NCBI RefSeq assembly: GCF_042677145.1 | Contig: NZ_JBHTIT010000001.1 | Coordinates: forward strand, 372,001-436,000 | Direction of reading: 5' to 3' | Source of the DNA: Perlucidibaca wandonensis | GTDB lineage: Bacteria > Pseudomonadota > Gammaproteobacteria > Pseudomonadales > Moraxellaceae | Length of the DNA: 64,000 nt | Part shown: positions 53,573 to 62,565 of the stretch, piece after piece | Numbering within the stretch: the stretch's first letter is position 1 | Layout of the letters: every line of letters begins with the position of its first letter | Position numbers and translations under genes: made by a program | Notes under the pieces: generated by a model | Seen by the model: only the letters and a program-made list of their open reading frames with translations | Told to the model about the DNA's origin: nothing | Database searches by the model: none

Positions 53573-54955
53573 ATGACAAATTTAACTTCAGTAATTGAGG
53601 GTGCAGTCGCTGCCGTTCCTATTCATTTACAAGTAAAGGGCGCGCACTTGTTTCAGCGTGTGAAGCGGCGCTTTGTCAAAGGGGCGGCATTTCCTGGGTT
53701 TGTCGAAGCATCCATTCCGGACGTCTCGACCCTAGCCATTGAAGATATCGATGTCAGTAATCCATTTTTGTATCGACAAGGTCGCTGGCTGTCATATTTC
53801 AAACGCCTGCGTGATGAAGCGCCAGTACACTTTCAGAGGCAAAGTCCATTCGGTCCATTCTGGTCTGTAACGCGCTATGAGGACATTGTGTTTGTTGATA
53901 AGCATCACGATTTGTTCTCTGCGGAGCCTATTATCGTCATTGGCAACACACCAGATGGACTGGAGCTGGCTAATTTCATCTCCATGGATCCGCCTAAGCA
54001 TGACTTGCAGCGGCAGGCAGTTCAGGGCGTTGTTGCCCCGCAAAATCTGAAAGAAATGGAAGGTTTAATTCGTACCAGAGCCCAAGAGGTTTTAGATGAC
54101 CTGCCGATAGGTGTGCCTTTTGATTGGGTTCATGAGGTCTCTATTGAGCTTACCGCACGCATGCTCGCAACGCTCTTGGACTTTCCATACGAGAGACGCC
54201 ATAAGCTCGTTTACTGGTCGGATATCGTTGCAGCAAGCCCTGAAACGACAGGTGGTGATGTTGATATAAATGATACTTTCATTGGCGTTGCCGATATGGC
54301 CAAGCAATTTTCAGACCTTTGGCATTCAAAGGCGGCGAGAAAGGCTGCCGGAGAGAAGCCTGGTTTTGATTTGATGAGCTTGCTGCTGTCGAACGAGGAT
54401 ACTAAAGACATGATCCGTCGCCCGATGGAGTTTTTGGGCAATCTTGCACTGCTAATTGTTGGCGGAAATGACACTACGAGGAACTCGATGACCGGTGGCG
54501 TGTTGGCACTCAATCGTTTTCCAGATGAGTTTATTAAACTTAAAGCGAATCCAAGCCTGATTCCGAACATGGTCTCGGAGATTATTCGCTGGCAAACCCC
54601 GCTGGCCTATATGCGTCGAATTGCTAAGCAGGACGTAGAGCTCAATGGAAAGGTCATTAAAAAAGGCGACAAGGTAGTGATGTGGTATGCCTCTGGCAAC
54701 CGCGATGAGCGCATGATCGATCAGCCTGATGAGTTCATCATTGATAGAAAAAATGCTCGTAACCATCTGTCGTTTGGCTTTGGTGTGCATCGCTGCATGG
54801 GCAATCGATTAGCCGAAATGCAGATTCGCATCCTTTGGGAAGAGCTGTTAGCGCGTTTCGATGACATCAAAGTGGTGTCGGAGCCTGAGTTAGTGCAGTC
54901 AAACTTTGTCCGTGGCTACTCGAAGATGATGGTCACGCTGACCGCGAAAAAATAA
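53573..54955 (+). CDS. CYP153-family cytochrome P450 alkane hydroxylase (module 2)
   Basis: The 460-residue P450 is a clear paralogue of the one at 20200: SFGFGVHRCMGN (heme Cys408), GGNDTTRNSMTGG in the I-helix and MDPPKHDLQRQAVQGVVAPQ. Differences cluster in the N-terminus and around residues 215-245 (substrate-recognition area), which may give a different chain-length range. GGAGATTT precedes ATG 53573. It is followed by the ferredoxin reductase gene after 11 bases. Terminal hydroxylation of alkanes or fatty acids is expected from the family. Confidence 0.93.
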   Translation: MTNLTSVIEGAVAAVPIHLQVKGAHLFQRVKRRFVKGAAFPGFVEASIPDVSTLAIEDIDVSNPFLYRQGRWLSYFKRLRDEAPVHFQRQSPFGPFWSVTRYEDIVFVDKHHDLFSAEPIIVIGNTPDGLELANFISMDPPKHDLQRQAVQGVVAPQNLKEMEGLIRTRAQEVLDDLPIGVPFDWVHEVSIELTARMLATLLDFPYERRHKLVYWSDIVAASPETTGGDVDINDTFIGVADMAKQFSDLWHSKAARKAAGEKPGFDLMSLLLSNEDTKDMIRRPMEFLGNLALLIVGGNDTTRNSMTGGVLALNRFPDEFIKLKANPSLIPNMVSEIIRWQTPLAYMRRIAKQDVELNGKVIKKGDKVVMWYASGNRDERMIDQPDEFIIDRKNARNHLSFGFGVHRCMGNRLAEMQIRILWEELLARFDDIKVVSEPELVQSNFVRGYSKMMVTLTAKK

Positions 54956-54966
54956 GGCAGGCCATC

Positions 54967-56181
54967 ATGAAAAAAACGGCCCTTGTTATTGGTGCCAGTC
55001 ATGCTGGTGCGCAAGTAGTCACTAGTCTGCGCCAAGAGGGCTGGGATGGCGATATCGTGGTGATAGGGGAGGAACCGCATCTTCCCTATCATCGGCCGCC
55101 GCTGTCGAAGACGTTTTTGGCAGGCGATAAAACCACTGCCGAGTTGGCGATTCGCCCTTCAGCTTTTTATGAAAAAAATGACATTCAGTTTCGCCAAGGC
55201 CGTGTAACTGCGATCGATAGGCAGCACCAAGCCATCACGCTGAGTGATGGCGCAGAGTTGGCCTATGACAAGTTGGCTCTGTGCATGGGCGCTCGCGTGA
55301 GACGTGTTGAGCTGCCCGGTAGTGAGCTCAAAGGTGTGCATTATCTGCGCAATATTGCCGATGTCGAGGGCATTCAAGCTGAGCTTGCTCAGGCCAAAAC
55401 TGCCGTGATTATTGGCGGTGGCTATATTGGTTTAGAGACCGCGGCATCGCTTCGTAAACAAGGCCTGCAGGTGGTTGTTCTAGAGATGGCTGAGCGCATT
55501 TTGCAGCGTGTTACCGCGCCCGAATTGTCGGCATTTTACGCCCGAGTACACGGCGAAGAAGGTGTGCAAATTCAAACCGGCGTGTCGATTACGAGCTTAC
55601 TTGGCGATGGGCGAGTGGAGGCTGTGCTATGTGGCAACGGCGCCATTTTCCCTGCCGATATCGTAGTCGTTGGTGTTGGCGTTATCGCCAATGTTGAGCT
55701 TGCGGAAGCGGCTGACATTGCCGTGGAAAACGGCATTATTGTCGATGAGTTTTGCCGCACCAATGATCCATCGATAGTTGCTGCTGGCGACTGCGCCAAT
55801 CATTTCAGCAAGGTTTATCAGCGCCGCATTCGCCTCGAGTCTGTGCCTAATGCCGGTGAGCAAGGCAAGGCCGCCGCCGCATCGATGTGTGGACTGAGCA
55901 AGGAATACAAAAGCCTGCCGTGGTTTTGGTCCGATCAATATGATCTGAAGCTGCAAATTGCCGGTCTTAGTCAAGGCTACGATCAACTAGTTATTCGTGG
56001 TGATAAAGAGACTGGCCGAAGCTTTGCCGCATTTTACTTTCAGGCAGGCAAGCTCATTGCCGCCGACTGCGTGAATAGGCCACAAGAGTTCATGCTCAGT
56101 AAGCGAGTGATTGCCGAGGGTCTTACGCTGGATGTCTCGCACCTGGTCGATGACGGCGTTGCGGTTAAGGAGTTGCTGTGA
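54967..56181 (+). CDS. FAD-dependent ferredoxin reductase
   Basis: The 404-residue flavoprotein has a first nucleotide fold (ALVIGASHAGAQVV), the YHRPPLSKTFL segment, a second NAD fold (VIIGGGYIGLETAASLRKQG) and the FAD motif IVAAGDCAN. This is the CamA/AlkT-type reductase family that moves electrons from NAD(P)H to a [2Fe-2S] ferredoxin. It is the only such gene in the window and may serve both CYP153 systems. It ends the operon; the AraC gene converges from the other side after 48 bases. Confidence 0.9.
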   Translation: MKKTALVIGASHAGAQVVTSLRQEGWDGDIVVIGEEPHLPYHRPPLSKTFLAGDKTTAELAIRPSAFYEKNDIQFRQGRVTAIDRQHQAITLSDGAELAYDKLALCMGARVRRVELPGSELKGVHYLRNIADVEGIQAELAQAKTAVIIGGGYIGLETAASLRKQGLQVVVLEMAERILQRVTAPELSAFYARVHGEEGVQIQTGVSITSLLGDGRVEAVLCGNGAIFPADIVVVGVGVIANVELAEAADIAVENGIIVDEFCRTNDPSIVAAGDCANHFSKVYQRRIRLESVPNAGEQGKAAAASMCGLSKEYKSLPWFWSDQYDLKLQIAGLSQGYDQLVIRGDKETGRSFAAFYFQAGKLIAADCVNRPQEFMLSKRVIAEGLTLDVSHLVDDGVAVKELL

Positions 56182-56229
56182 GGGCACAGGCAAGATAGGT
56201 GTTTTATCTTGTTGTGGTCCAAAGCAAGA

Positions 56230-57249
56230 TTAAGTGAGCTTTACGGAGTTGGTCCTATACTCACTAGGAGTTTTTCCTGTCCAGCGTTTAAATGCTCGAC
56301 GAAAGCTTGCTAAATCAGAGTAGCCGAGCATGAATGCTATTTCTTTTATGGTTATCTGCTGATCTAGTAAGTAATCCATGGCTAACTGATGGCGCACATA
56401 TTCGATGATGTCTCGGTAGGAGGATCCTTCATCAATAAGCCGCCGATGAAGCGTTCGAGGCGTCAGGTTTAACATCCGTGCAATTACTGCAAGAGAGGGA
56501 AGGTTGTTTTGTCTTTCAAGCATTATGCTTCTGACTTGCGCCGAGAGCTTTTGAGACTTTGCGAGCCGAGTTAGTTCATCTTGGCAACGATGAACGGCTT
56601 CAAAAAGTGCCTTGCTGCTAGAGGCACGTACTGGAATATTGAGCAGTTCGTGTGGAACTTCAAAACCATTCCAGCTTGCTTGATAGGTAACATTACAGCG
56701 AAAAAGTTGCTCGGAGAGTGAAAGATGAGATGGGGTATTAGAGGCAATGGATACACCATCCACTTTGCAAAGCCCCATGGTGACGTACTCAAACAAGTTC
56801 TTAATGGTTAGTGTGATGGCCTCTATTACGGGCTGTGATGCCTCTTCTAGATCACAGTTCTCGATGAGTACGAAGCGAGTATGAGTTTTTGTATGCTCTA
56901 GCTTGGCAGTCATTAAAGATGTTCTTAGTGGGAGGTAGCGAGCGATCAACTCAAGTGCTTCTTTCGGAGAGACACTTTTTGAGGACACATAGCTCAGTAA
57001 CCCATGACTACTGATGAGTAGTCGCTCACCAACCAATAAACCAAATGCAGTGTCATTGGTTACATTGACTGCTTCCAAAATTAACCGCTTGAAGTCAGGC
57101 AATGATAATTGCTGAATTTCAAGTTCGCCTGTTGGCCCCATCTGCTGTAATTGACTAAACCAATCAGGTAGGGGGGAGCCCATGCGCGTGACTTGTTCAG
57201 CAATTTGATGAATGTATTGAGAGGCTAGATAGAGCTCATCATCGATCAT
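56230..57249 (-). CDS. AraC-family regulator of alkane module 2
   Basis: The 339-residue protein has the arabinose-binding-like sensor domain (LLISSHGLLSYVSSKSVSPKEAL) and a C-terminal AraC helix-turn-helix pair ending in FMLGYSDLASFRRAFKRWTG. The frame opens at 57297, but ATG 57249 gives MIDDELYLASQ, with AAGG upstream, and leaves the operator repeats at 57271-57307 outside the gene. It is a paralogue of the regulator at 18677 and probably recognises the same repeat family at 51990, 57271 and perhaps 19765. Confidence 0.88.
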   Translation of the reverse strand: MIDDELYLASQYIHQIAEQVTRMGSPLPDWFSQLQQMGPTGELEIQQLSLPDFKRLILEAVNVTNDTAFGLLVGERLLISSHGLLSYVSSKSVSPKEALELIARYLPLRTSLMTAKLEHTKTHTRFVLIENCDLEEASQPVIEAITLTIKNLFEYVTMGLCKVDGVSIASNTPSHLSLSEQLFRCNVTYQASWNGFEVPHELLNIPVRASSSKALFEAVHRCQDELTRLAKSQKLSAQVRSIMLERQNNLPSLAVIARMLNLTPRTLHRRLIDEGSSYRDIIEYVRHQLAMDYLLDQQITIKEIAFMLGYSDLASFRRAFKRWTGKTPSEYRTNSVKLT

Positions 57250-57270
57250 GATTGTAGCCTTTTCTTTGAT

Positions 57271-57307
57271 TGTCAATAAATGAACCATCTTTGTCAACTT
57301 CTGCTCT
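57271..57307 (+). promoter_or_regulatory. Third pair of 21-bp-spaced repeats, upstream of the AraC gene
   Basis: TGTCAATAAATGAACC (57271-57286) is followed 21 bp later by a weaker copy, TGTCAACTTCTGCTCT (57292-57307). They lie between the AraC gene and the divergent DUF445 remnant and GMC gene, and could control either side. Confidence 0.65.
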
Positions 57308-57425
57308 GCACATTGTTGGTGGAATAAATTAGTGTGACATCAGCCGAAAGTTAATAAACTGGCTTGGCATATATAAAAATAAATGCGCTAGCTAATTATA
57401 TTAAGTGCTTATAAGGAGCATCATT

Positions 57426-58424
57426 ATGACATGGGCTGAAATTGCAGCGGATGTTCAAGGGAGCTTGATCCTAAACGTGTTGCTCATAAAATTTAAACTC
57501 CGCTTCTAGATGCTGTCGAAGATATTACTCATGAGGTTATGTCTCATTATCGACCCGGGCTCTGAGACTCTATGCCATTAGTGATTCGCAAACGATTGAT
57601 TTAGCGTGTACAGGCTGAAGCCACGGGCACAGTAGAAGATATGATGAGAGAGATTCAAGGAAATATTGGTAATATAATTGATCTAAAAGACACGGCGGTG
57701 GTTTATTTATCTAGAGATAAAGAGCTTATTAATAGAAAATTTCAAAAAGCCGGCCGTGGGTAGTTTCAACTTATTCGGTGATCAGGCATTTATTTCGGTT
57801 TTGCTGTTGGTTGTGTTCAGGAAGTTGCATGGGCGCTTACTCACTCAGCTTGGATAATGCCACTATTTGGTGGTTTCGTTGGGAGGTTCTCTGACTGGAT
57901 GGCTCTTAAAATGATTTTCCGACCCAGAGAAAAGCAGAAATATTTTTTGACTCATTAGTTAGCAAGGGTTATTTCTAAAGCGCCGTAAAGAAGTTTCTAC
58001 AGAGTATGGCGCAATGCTCGCTGATGAAGCTATAGCAGATCACAATATATTCTAGGTAGTGCTCAGAGGGCCACTTTCTGACAAGTTATTTAATGTAATT
58101 CAAAAGCATGTTCAGGACTTAGTGTACGATCAGGCTGGTTTAGCGCAGCCATTGGTGGTTTTAGCGGTTGAAAGCGAAAGCTATCAACAAATGAAGAAAG
58201 ATATCGCTGGGAAGTTAATTGAGCGATTACCAGCAACATTAACGCATGTCGAAAAATATGCAGATGATGCAATGGATGTTCGTAATACATTGGTCAGTAA
58301 GATGCAGGAAATGACGACAGAGGAGTTTGAAGGCGTGCTACGGCCCGTTTTTGAGCAGGATGAATGGAAGCTGATCGCTAGCGGCGCGGTTTTAGGATTC
58401 TTGGTGGGTGAGCATCAGGTTTAA
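57426..58424 (+). pseudogene. DUF445 membrane protein gene, broken
   Basis: AAGGAG before ATG 57426 starts MTWAEIAADVQGS, then the frame shifts. Pieces in different frames (YFGFAVGCVQEVAWALTHSA; PLFGGFVG; DWMALKMIFRPRE) are followed by an intact C-terminal part from 58059 (GPLSDKLFNVIQKHVQDLV to FEGVLRPVFEQDEWKLIASG). This is the DUF445 pattern. At least three shifts or stops make it non-functional. It sits between the AraC gene and the GMC gene and may be a relic of the original operon. Confidence 0.7.
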
Positions 58425-58502
58425 ATGATGCTGCGCTAGGAATCGAGAGACGTTAATTTTTGAAGAACACTCACATCAATAATAAAACTCAAAGAGCAAG
58501 CT

Positions 58503-60122
58503 ATGAGTAAAACAGACCATCTTGATTACGACTACCTAATTATTGGCTCCGGATTTGGTGGCAGTGTTTCAGCCCTACGTTTAGCCGAGAAAGGCTATCG
58601 CGTATGTGTTTTGGAGCAAGGTCGGCGCTGGACACCAGAAAACCTTCCGTCGACGAATTGGAAGTTTTGGGACTATCTCTGGCAGCCCGTGCTTAGCTTT
58701 CGAGGCTTTCTTAGCTTACGTCTTTTTCGACATGTCATGATTTTGCATGGCAATGCTGTTGGCGGCGGATCTATTACTTATGCTCAGACTCTGTTGGTCC
58801 CGCCAACGAGTGTGTGGGCAGAAGGTAGTTGGGCAGGGATTTCAGATTGGCATGCGGAGATGCCGGCGCATTATGAGCGTGCGAAGGAGATGCTCGGTGT
58901 TACGGTCAATAAGCGCCCCGCTGCAGCTGATGCGAAACTCAAAGAAATGGCAGATGCCATGGGAGTTGGGGGTAGCTTCTACTATACCGATGTAGGCGTC
59001 TTCTTTGGCAAAGAAGGTGATGATCCTGGGACGGAGTACCCCGACCCATACTTTAAAGGTGATGGCCCTGCGCGTAACTCATGTATAGGTTGCGGTGGTT
59101 GCATGGTGGGCTGTCGTTACAATGCTAAAAACACATTGGATAAAAATTACCTTTATTTGGCAGAGAAGCGAGGCGTAACTGTTTGCGCTGAAACAAAAGT
59201 TATTGATGTGAGGCCTTTGAATGACTGCGCGGATGGTGCTGATGGTTATGTCGTTTCTACTGTTCCAACATTCTCTCGTTGGAAGCCTAAAGTTCGACAT
59301 ATCACAGCAGGCAAGGTGATTTTCTCAGCATCATCACTGGGTAGTCAGGCACTATTATTTTCATTGCGTGACTCTGGGTCATTACCAAATATCTCTGTCA
59401 GCCTTGGCAAACGTGTTCGTACAAATGCTGAATCTATTTTGGGTGTCCGCTATCCCGGCAGCCAAGAAGATATGTCCAAAGGTGTGGCAATCGGCTCTGG
59501 AATTTATATAGATCAACATACACATGTTGAAGCTGTTCGTTACGCGGATGGCTCCAATCTATTGAGCAGCTTGCTAACAACTCTGACGGCAGGGAGACAG
59601 GGAGCCAGCCGACCGTTGTACTGGCTCTTGGCGTTTATTCGCCTGCTTTTAACTCGCCCAATTACCGCAATTCGCTCTGTACTTCCTTATCGCTTCTCGC
59701 GTGAAACGGTAATTTTCCTAGTGATGCAGGCTCTGGAAGGTCATCTCGATATGCGGTGGACTCGGCCGTGGTATTGGCCTTTTAAGAAGACATTAAGCAC
59801 TCATGGCGCGCCCATTCCTACCTTTATCCCTGCGGCAAATGAATTTACACGAAAAGCTGCCGCTGCCACGGGTGGAGTAGGCATGAGCTCTCTTAGCGAA
59901 ATATTTTTTAATGTCCCAATGACGGCTCACTGCATGGGTGGTTGCAACATGGCGAGTAGCGCAGAAGACGGTGTTATAGATGCGAAGCACAGGGTGTTTA
60001 ACTACCGAAATTTGTATGTGATTGATGGGTCAGTAATTGCGGCAAATTTAGGGGTAAACCCAAGCCTCACCATCACTGCTCTGGCTGAGCGTGCCATGTC
60101 CTTTATTCCGGATAAACATTAA
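58503..60122 (+). CDS. GMC-family oxidoreductase, cholesterol-oxidase-like branch with Cys cluster
   Basis: The 539-residue FAD enzyme begins YLIIGSGFGGSVSALRLAEKG, has GNAVGGGSITYA and ends HCMGGCNMASS with the active-site His and GVNPSLTITALAERA. A Cys-rich insert (CIGCGGCMVGCRYNAKNTLD, near residues 198-217) looks like a 4Fe-4S or metal site and is typical of this branch near alkane and sterol genes. It would oxidise alcohols made by the P450. A purine-rich AAAGAGCAAGCT precedes ATG 58503. IS6 copy e begins 15 bases after its stop. Confidence 0.87.
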   Translation: MSKTDHLDYDYLIIGSGFGGSVSALRLAEKGYRVCVLEQGRRWTPENLPSTNWKFWDYLWQPVLSFRGFLSLRLFRHVMILHGNAVGGGSITYAQTLLVPPTSVWAEGSWAGISDWHAEMPAHYERAKEMLGVTVNKRPAAADAKLKEMADAMGVGGSFYYTDVGVFFGKEGDDPGTEYPDPYFKGDGPARNSCIGCGGCMVGCRYNAKNTLDKNYLYLAEKRGVTVCAETKVIDVRPLNDCADGADGYVVSTVPTFSRWKPKVRHITAGKVIFSASSLGSQALLFSLRDSGSLPNISVSLGKRVRTNAESILGVRYPGSQEDMSKGVAIGSGIYIDQHTHVEAVRYADGSNLLSSLLTTLTAGRQGASRPLYWLLAFIRLLLTRPITAIRSVLPYRFSRETVIFLVMQALEGHLDMRWTRPWYWPFKKTLSTHGAPIPTFIPAANEFTRKAAAATGGVGMSSLSEIFFNVPMTAHCMGGCNMASSAEDGVIDAKHRVFNYRNLYVIDGSVIAANLGVNPSLTITALAERAMSFIPDKH

Positions 60123-60136
60123 GTCAGGAGTAGCAC

Positions 60137-60455
60137 GGTACTGACAAGTTAACTCGACTGCTGAGATAATTTGCCATGAGTACCTACAAGCGTCATCGAT
60201 TTCACCCCAGCATCATCAGCTACGCAGTCTGGATCTATTACTGCTTTAACCTGAGCTTTCGTGATATCGAAGGCTTGCTGGCAGAGAAGGGTATCTCTGT
60301 CAGTTATGAGGCGATCCGATTGTGGTGTGTCAAATTCGGGCCTGCCTATGCTTGCAGACATAAACAAAAGCATGGCGGGTTCGGTGATACATTATATCTT
60401 GATGAGGTATTTATCAGGATAAACGGAAAGCAGCACTACTTGTGGCGAGCCGTTG
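60137..60455 (+). mobile_element. IS6-family element, 5' part only (copy e)
   Basis: The left end GGTACTGACAAGTTAACT starts at 60137 and the transposase start MSTYKRHRFHPSIISYAVWI is intact up to HYLWRAV. Similarity to the complete copy ends near 60455, where a sequence of different origin begins (TGATACGGACC). The catalytic second half and right end are missing. Confidence 0.85.
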
Positions 60456-60520
60456 TGATACGGACCTATTTCTATAGACACTAATTTAGGCGAAGGCGCT
60501 AGTCACACAATGTTGTCTGA

Positions 60521-61471
60521 CTAGACACAGAAGCGGTTATAGAAGCTATCATCATTGCTAGATTGTTGCGGGAGCAGCTTAATCAGTTGCTCTAGCGACT
60601 GCTTTTGCTGGTGCCCAGCGGATGCCTGATCGGCAAACCGAACAAGCTCTTCGATCATCGACTGCTCTCTATAGTGCTTGGTAGAGGCAAGGCGGCCTAT
60701 CAAATGTGATATCACCATACCCTCAATACGCGCATCCGCTATTAGCCGACTTATGTGTGGTGCCAAGAGGTGAACGGTCTGTATTTCGTGCTGGTACAAC
60801 GAGGGGTTCATCGGGCGTGGATTCTTCTCGCCGACCGTATCGATTTTGCCTAAGTCATGTAGCAACGCAGCGACTTGAGTGAGTGCAATAAAGAGCTCCG
60901 ATTCACCGAGCATTACCGCCCAACTTCCTGCTAGTTGAGCTACCTGCACGGAGTGCACAAGTAATCCGCCAGGGTACGCACTGTGATAGCTAGCACTGGC
61001 TCGGCAGCGAATGAATCGATGGCCAATGGTTGGATCCATCAATATGCCGGTCAGAAAGGCACGAAGCGACTCATTGCTTAGCTCGTCAATGAAGTTAATG
61101 AGCCAGTCCAAGGCCTCTCTAGCGCGTACAGGAACCAATGGCAAAGGGAGCAGGGCAGCACCATTGCGCACATGGCTAGCTGAAACGACATACAGCTCGC
61201 TGAGCTTCAAAAAATGACACCCATTCAAGTGGGTTACTCGGCCATTTAGCTCAACTAAATGCTGTTCGCTTACATTGATGGTTTCAATGAAATCATAGAG
61301 CGATGCTTCAGGCCATACATAGGCTTTAATGGCTCCTGCGCTATCGACAAGCTTGAGCCTAAAGTAGCTATGCCCATTCTTCGCCAAGCATTGCTCAAGA
61401 CCGACTAATCGTCCCTGAATGGAGATCGAGTCACCGACGTGATCGTGAAGCTGGGAGGTATTAATTAGCAT
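60521..61471 (-). CDS. OB-fold plus HD-domain protein, YhaM/TraI-like
   Basis: The 316-residue protein has an N-terminal OB-fold-like segment (residues about 10-100, SISIQGRLVGLEQCL) and an HD domain with LLVHSVQVA (His173) and LLHDLGK (His205-Asp206). This is the architecture of YhaM-type 3'-5' exonucleases and of HD proteins found in integrative elements. ATG 61471 overlaps the stop region of an upstream gene fragment, so the two were one operon; the longer frame to 61534 is less likely. It probably belonged to an integrative element rather than the alkane cluster. Confidence 0.75.
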   Translation of the reverse strand: MLINTSQLHDHVGDSISIQGRLVGLEQCLAKNGHSYFRLKLVDSAGAIKAYVWPEASLYDFIETINVSEQHLVELNGRVTHLNGCHFLKLSELYVVSASHVRNGAALLPLPLVPVRAREALDWLINFIDELSNESLRAFLTGILMDPTIGHRFIRCRASASYHSAYPGGLLVHSVQVAQLAGSWAVMLGESELFIALTQVAALLHDLGKIDTVGEKNPRPMNPSLYQHEIQTVHLLAPHISRLIADARIEGMVISHLIGRLASTKHYREQSMIEELVRFADQASAGHQQKQSLEQLIKLLPQQSSNDDSFYNRFCV

Positions 61472-61473
61472 GA

Positions 61474-61630
61474 TCAAAGCCCTCCATGCTGATGCGAGGG
61501 AAGCCGGCTGAGCATGTACTGGAAGCGATCGCACATGATGTTGAAAACAGCTGAGGCTAATGGCTCATCAACCATGCGCATTTGCTCTTTGATGTATCGA
61601 GTCAGTGCTTCTTGATTGGTGAGTGATTGG
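61474..61630 (-). pseudogene. 3' end of an unknown gene cut by IS6 ends
   Basis: On the minus strand the frame reads TNQEALTRYIKEQMRMVDEP and continues to YMLSRLPSHQHGGL before a TGA at 61474-61476, just upstream of the HD-protein start. Its 5' side is lost at the IS6-like sequence at 61629. It is too short to identify. Confidence 0.5.
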
Positions 61631-61650
61631 GTACTGACAAGTTAACTCGT
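61629..61650. mobile_element. Second fused pair of IS6 ends
   Basis: GGTACTGACAAGTTAACT is followed at once by CGTCAGTACTC, a truncated right end. Together they form a short palindrome with no interior. It cuts the gene fragment at 61474-61630. Confidence 0.55.
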
Positions 61651-61719
61651 CAGTACTCTTGAGATATTTGCGAGAGATTTGGTCCGTCGGCTTTGCGAGC
61701 TGGTACAGCTAGGACAATT

Positions 61720-62151
61720 ATGAGCTCATATAAACAACCGTTTTGGCTTCGAGCGACATTTCTTATTGGCGTTAGCTTGCTGTTTACGCACGAGATGGAT
61801 GCGATGACACATTCGGAGTGGCGGGTGTTGCCGCTGACGAGTTGGCTCGAGCCAGAAATCGGTCGAGTTATATTTGTATCAATGCACGTTCCAATCTTCG
61901 CGATTGTTCTTGGATGGTTATCGAGTCGAGTTCCCAGACGCGCAATTGCGGCACAATTTTGGGTTTCTGTATTTCTCGTGGTGCATGTAGTGCTACATCT
62001 TGCGTTCGGTAGTCAGTCCGCATACTCCTTCGACGGAGTCCTTTCAAACAGTTTGATTTTCGGTTCGGCCATTTGTGGCGCGACGTATCTGTGTTTTGGG
62101 CAGAAGGGACGCAACCGTCGGAAAGCAAGCAGTGAAATTTTGGAGGAATAA
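61720..62151 (+). CDS. Small membrane protein of unknown function
   Basis: The 143-residue protein starts at ATG 61720 (AGGAC upstream) and has four hydrophobic stretches, including FLIGVSLLFTHEMDAM, IFAIVLGWLSS, FWVSVFLVVHVVLH and LIFGSAICGATYLCF. His residues sit within or next to three of them (THEMDAMTHSEW, MHVP, HVVLH), which could bind a metal or heme. It may belong to the DUF6713 group, but I am not certain. It lies three bases before the GFA-family gene and is probably co-transcribed with it. Confidence 0.65.
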   Translation: MSSYKQPFWLRATFLIGVSLLFTHEMDAMTHSEWRVLPLTSWLEPEIGRVIFVSMHVPIFAIVLGWLSSRVPRRAIAAQFWVSVFLVVHVVLHLAFGSQSAYSFDGVLSNSLIFGSAICGATYLCFGQKGRNRRKASSEILEE

Positions 62152-62154
62152 ATT

Positions 62155-62562
62155 ATGAAGCTAGCAGGTGGTTGTCATTGTGGTGCGGTGCGTTACGAAG
62201 TTGAAGGAGAGCCTTACACGCATGCGCTATGCCATTGCTCGGATTGTCGGCGTCATGCTGGCGCGCCGATGGTTGGATGGACCATGTACCCCCAAGAAGC
62301 CCTGAAGGTCATCAAGGGCGTTCCAAAAATTTACAAATCTTCTGAGAATGCGCGCCGACAATTTTGCTCAGATTGCGGAACAGGGCTCTTTTACTCGAAT
62401 GCTAAAACTCTTCCCGATCTTATAGACATTCAGAGTGGGACATATGATTCGCCGGACGAGATTCCAGCGCGTGTACATATTCAGATTGCGGAAAGAGTTC
62501 AATGGATGGCGAGTGCTCACGAGCTTCCTGAATTCGATCGATACCCTCCAATGGAGGGGTAA
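62155..62562 (+). CDS. GFA-family zinc protein (glutathione-dependent formaldehyde-activating-like)
   Basis: The 135-residue protein has the GFA zinc-binding Cys pattern: GGCHCGAVRYEVEG, LCHCSDCRRHAGAPM and FCSDCGTGLFY. Family members often have unknown substrates; activity with formaldehyde is proven for few. GGAGG precedes ATG 62155. It pairs with the small membrane protein upstream. IS6 copy f begins three bases after its stop. Confidence 0.87.
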   Translation: MKLAGGCHCGAVRYEVEGEPYTHALCHCSDCRRHAGAPMVGWTMYPQEALKVIKGVPKIYKSSENARRQFCSDCGTGLFYSNAKTLPDLIDIQSGTYDSPDEIPARVHIQIAERVQWMASAHELPEFDRYPPMEG

Positions 62563-62565
62563 GCG

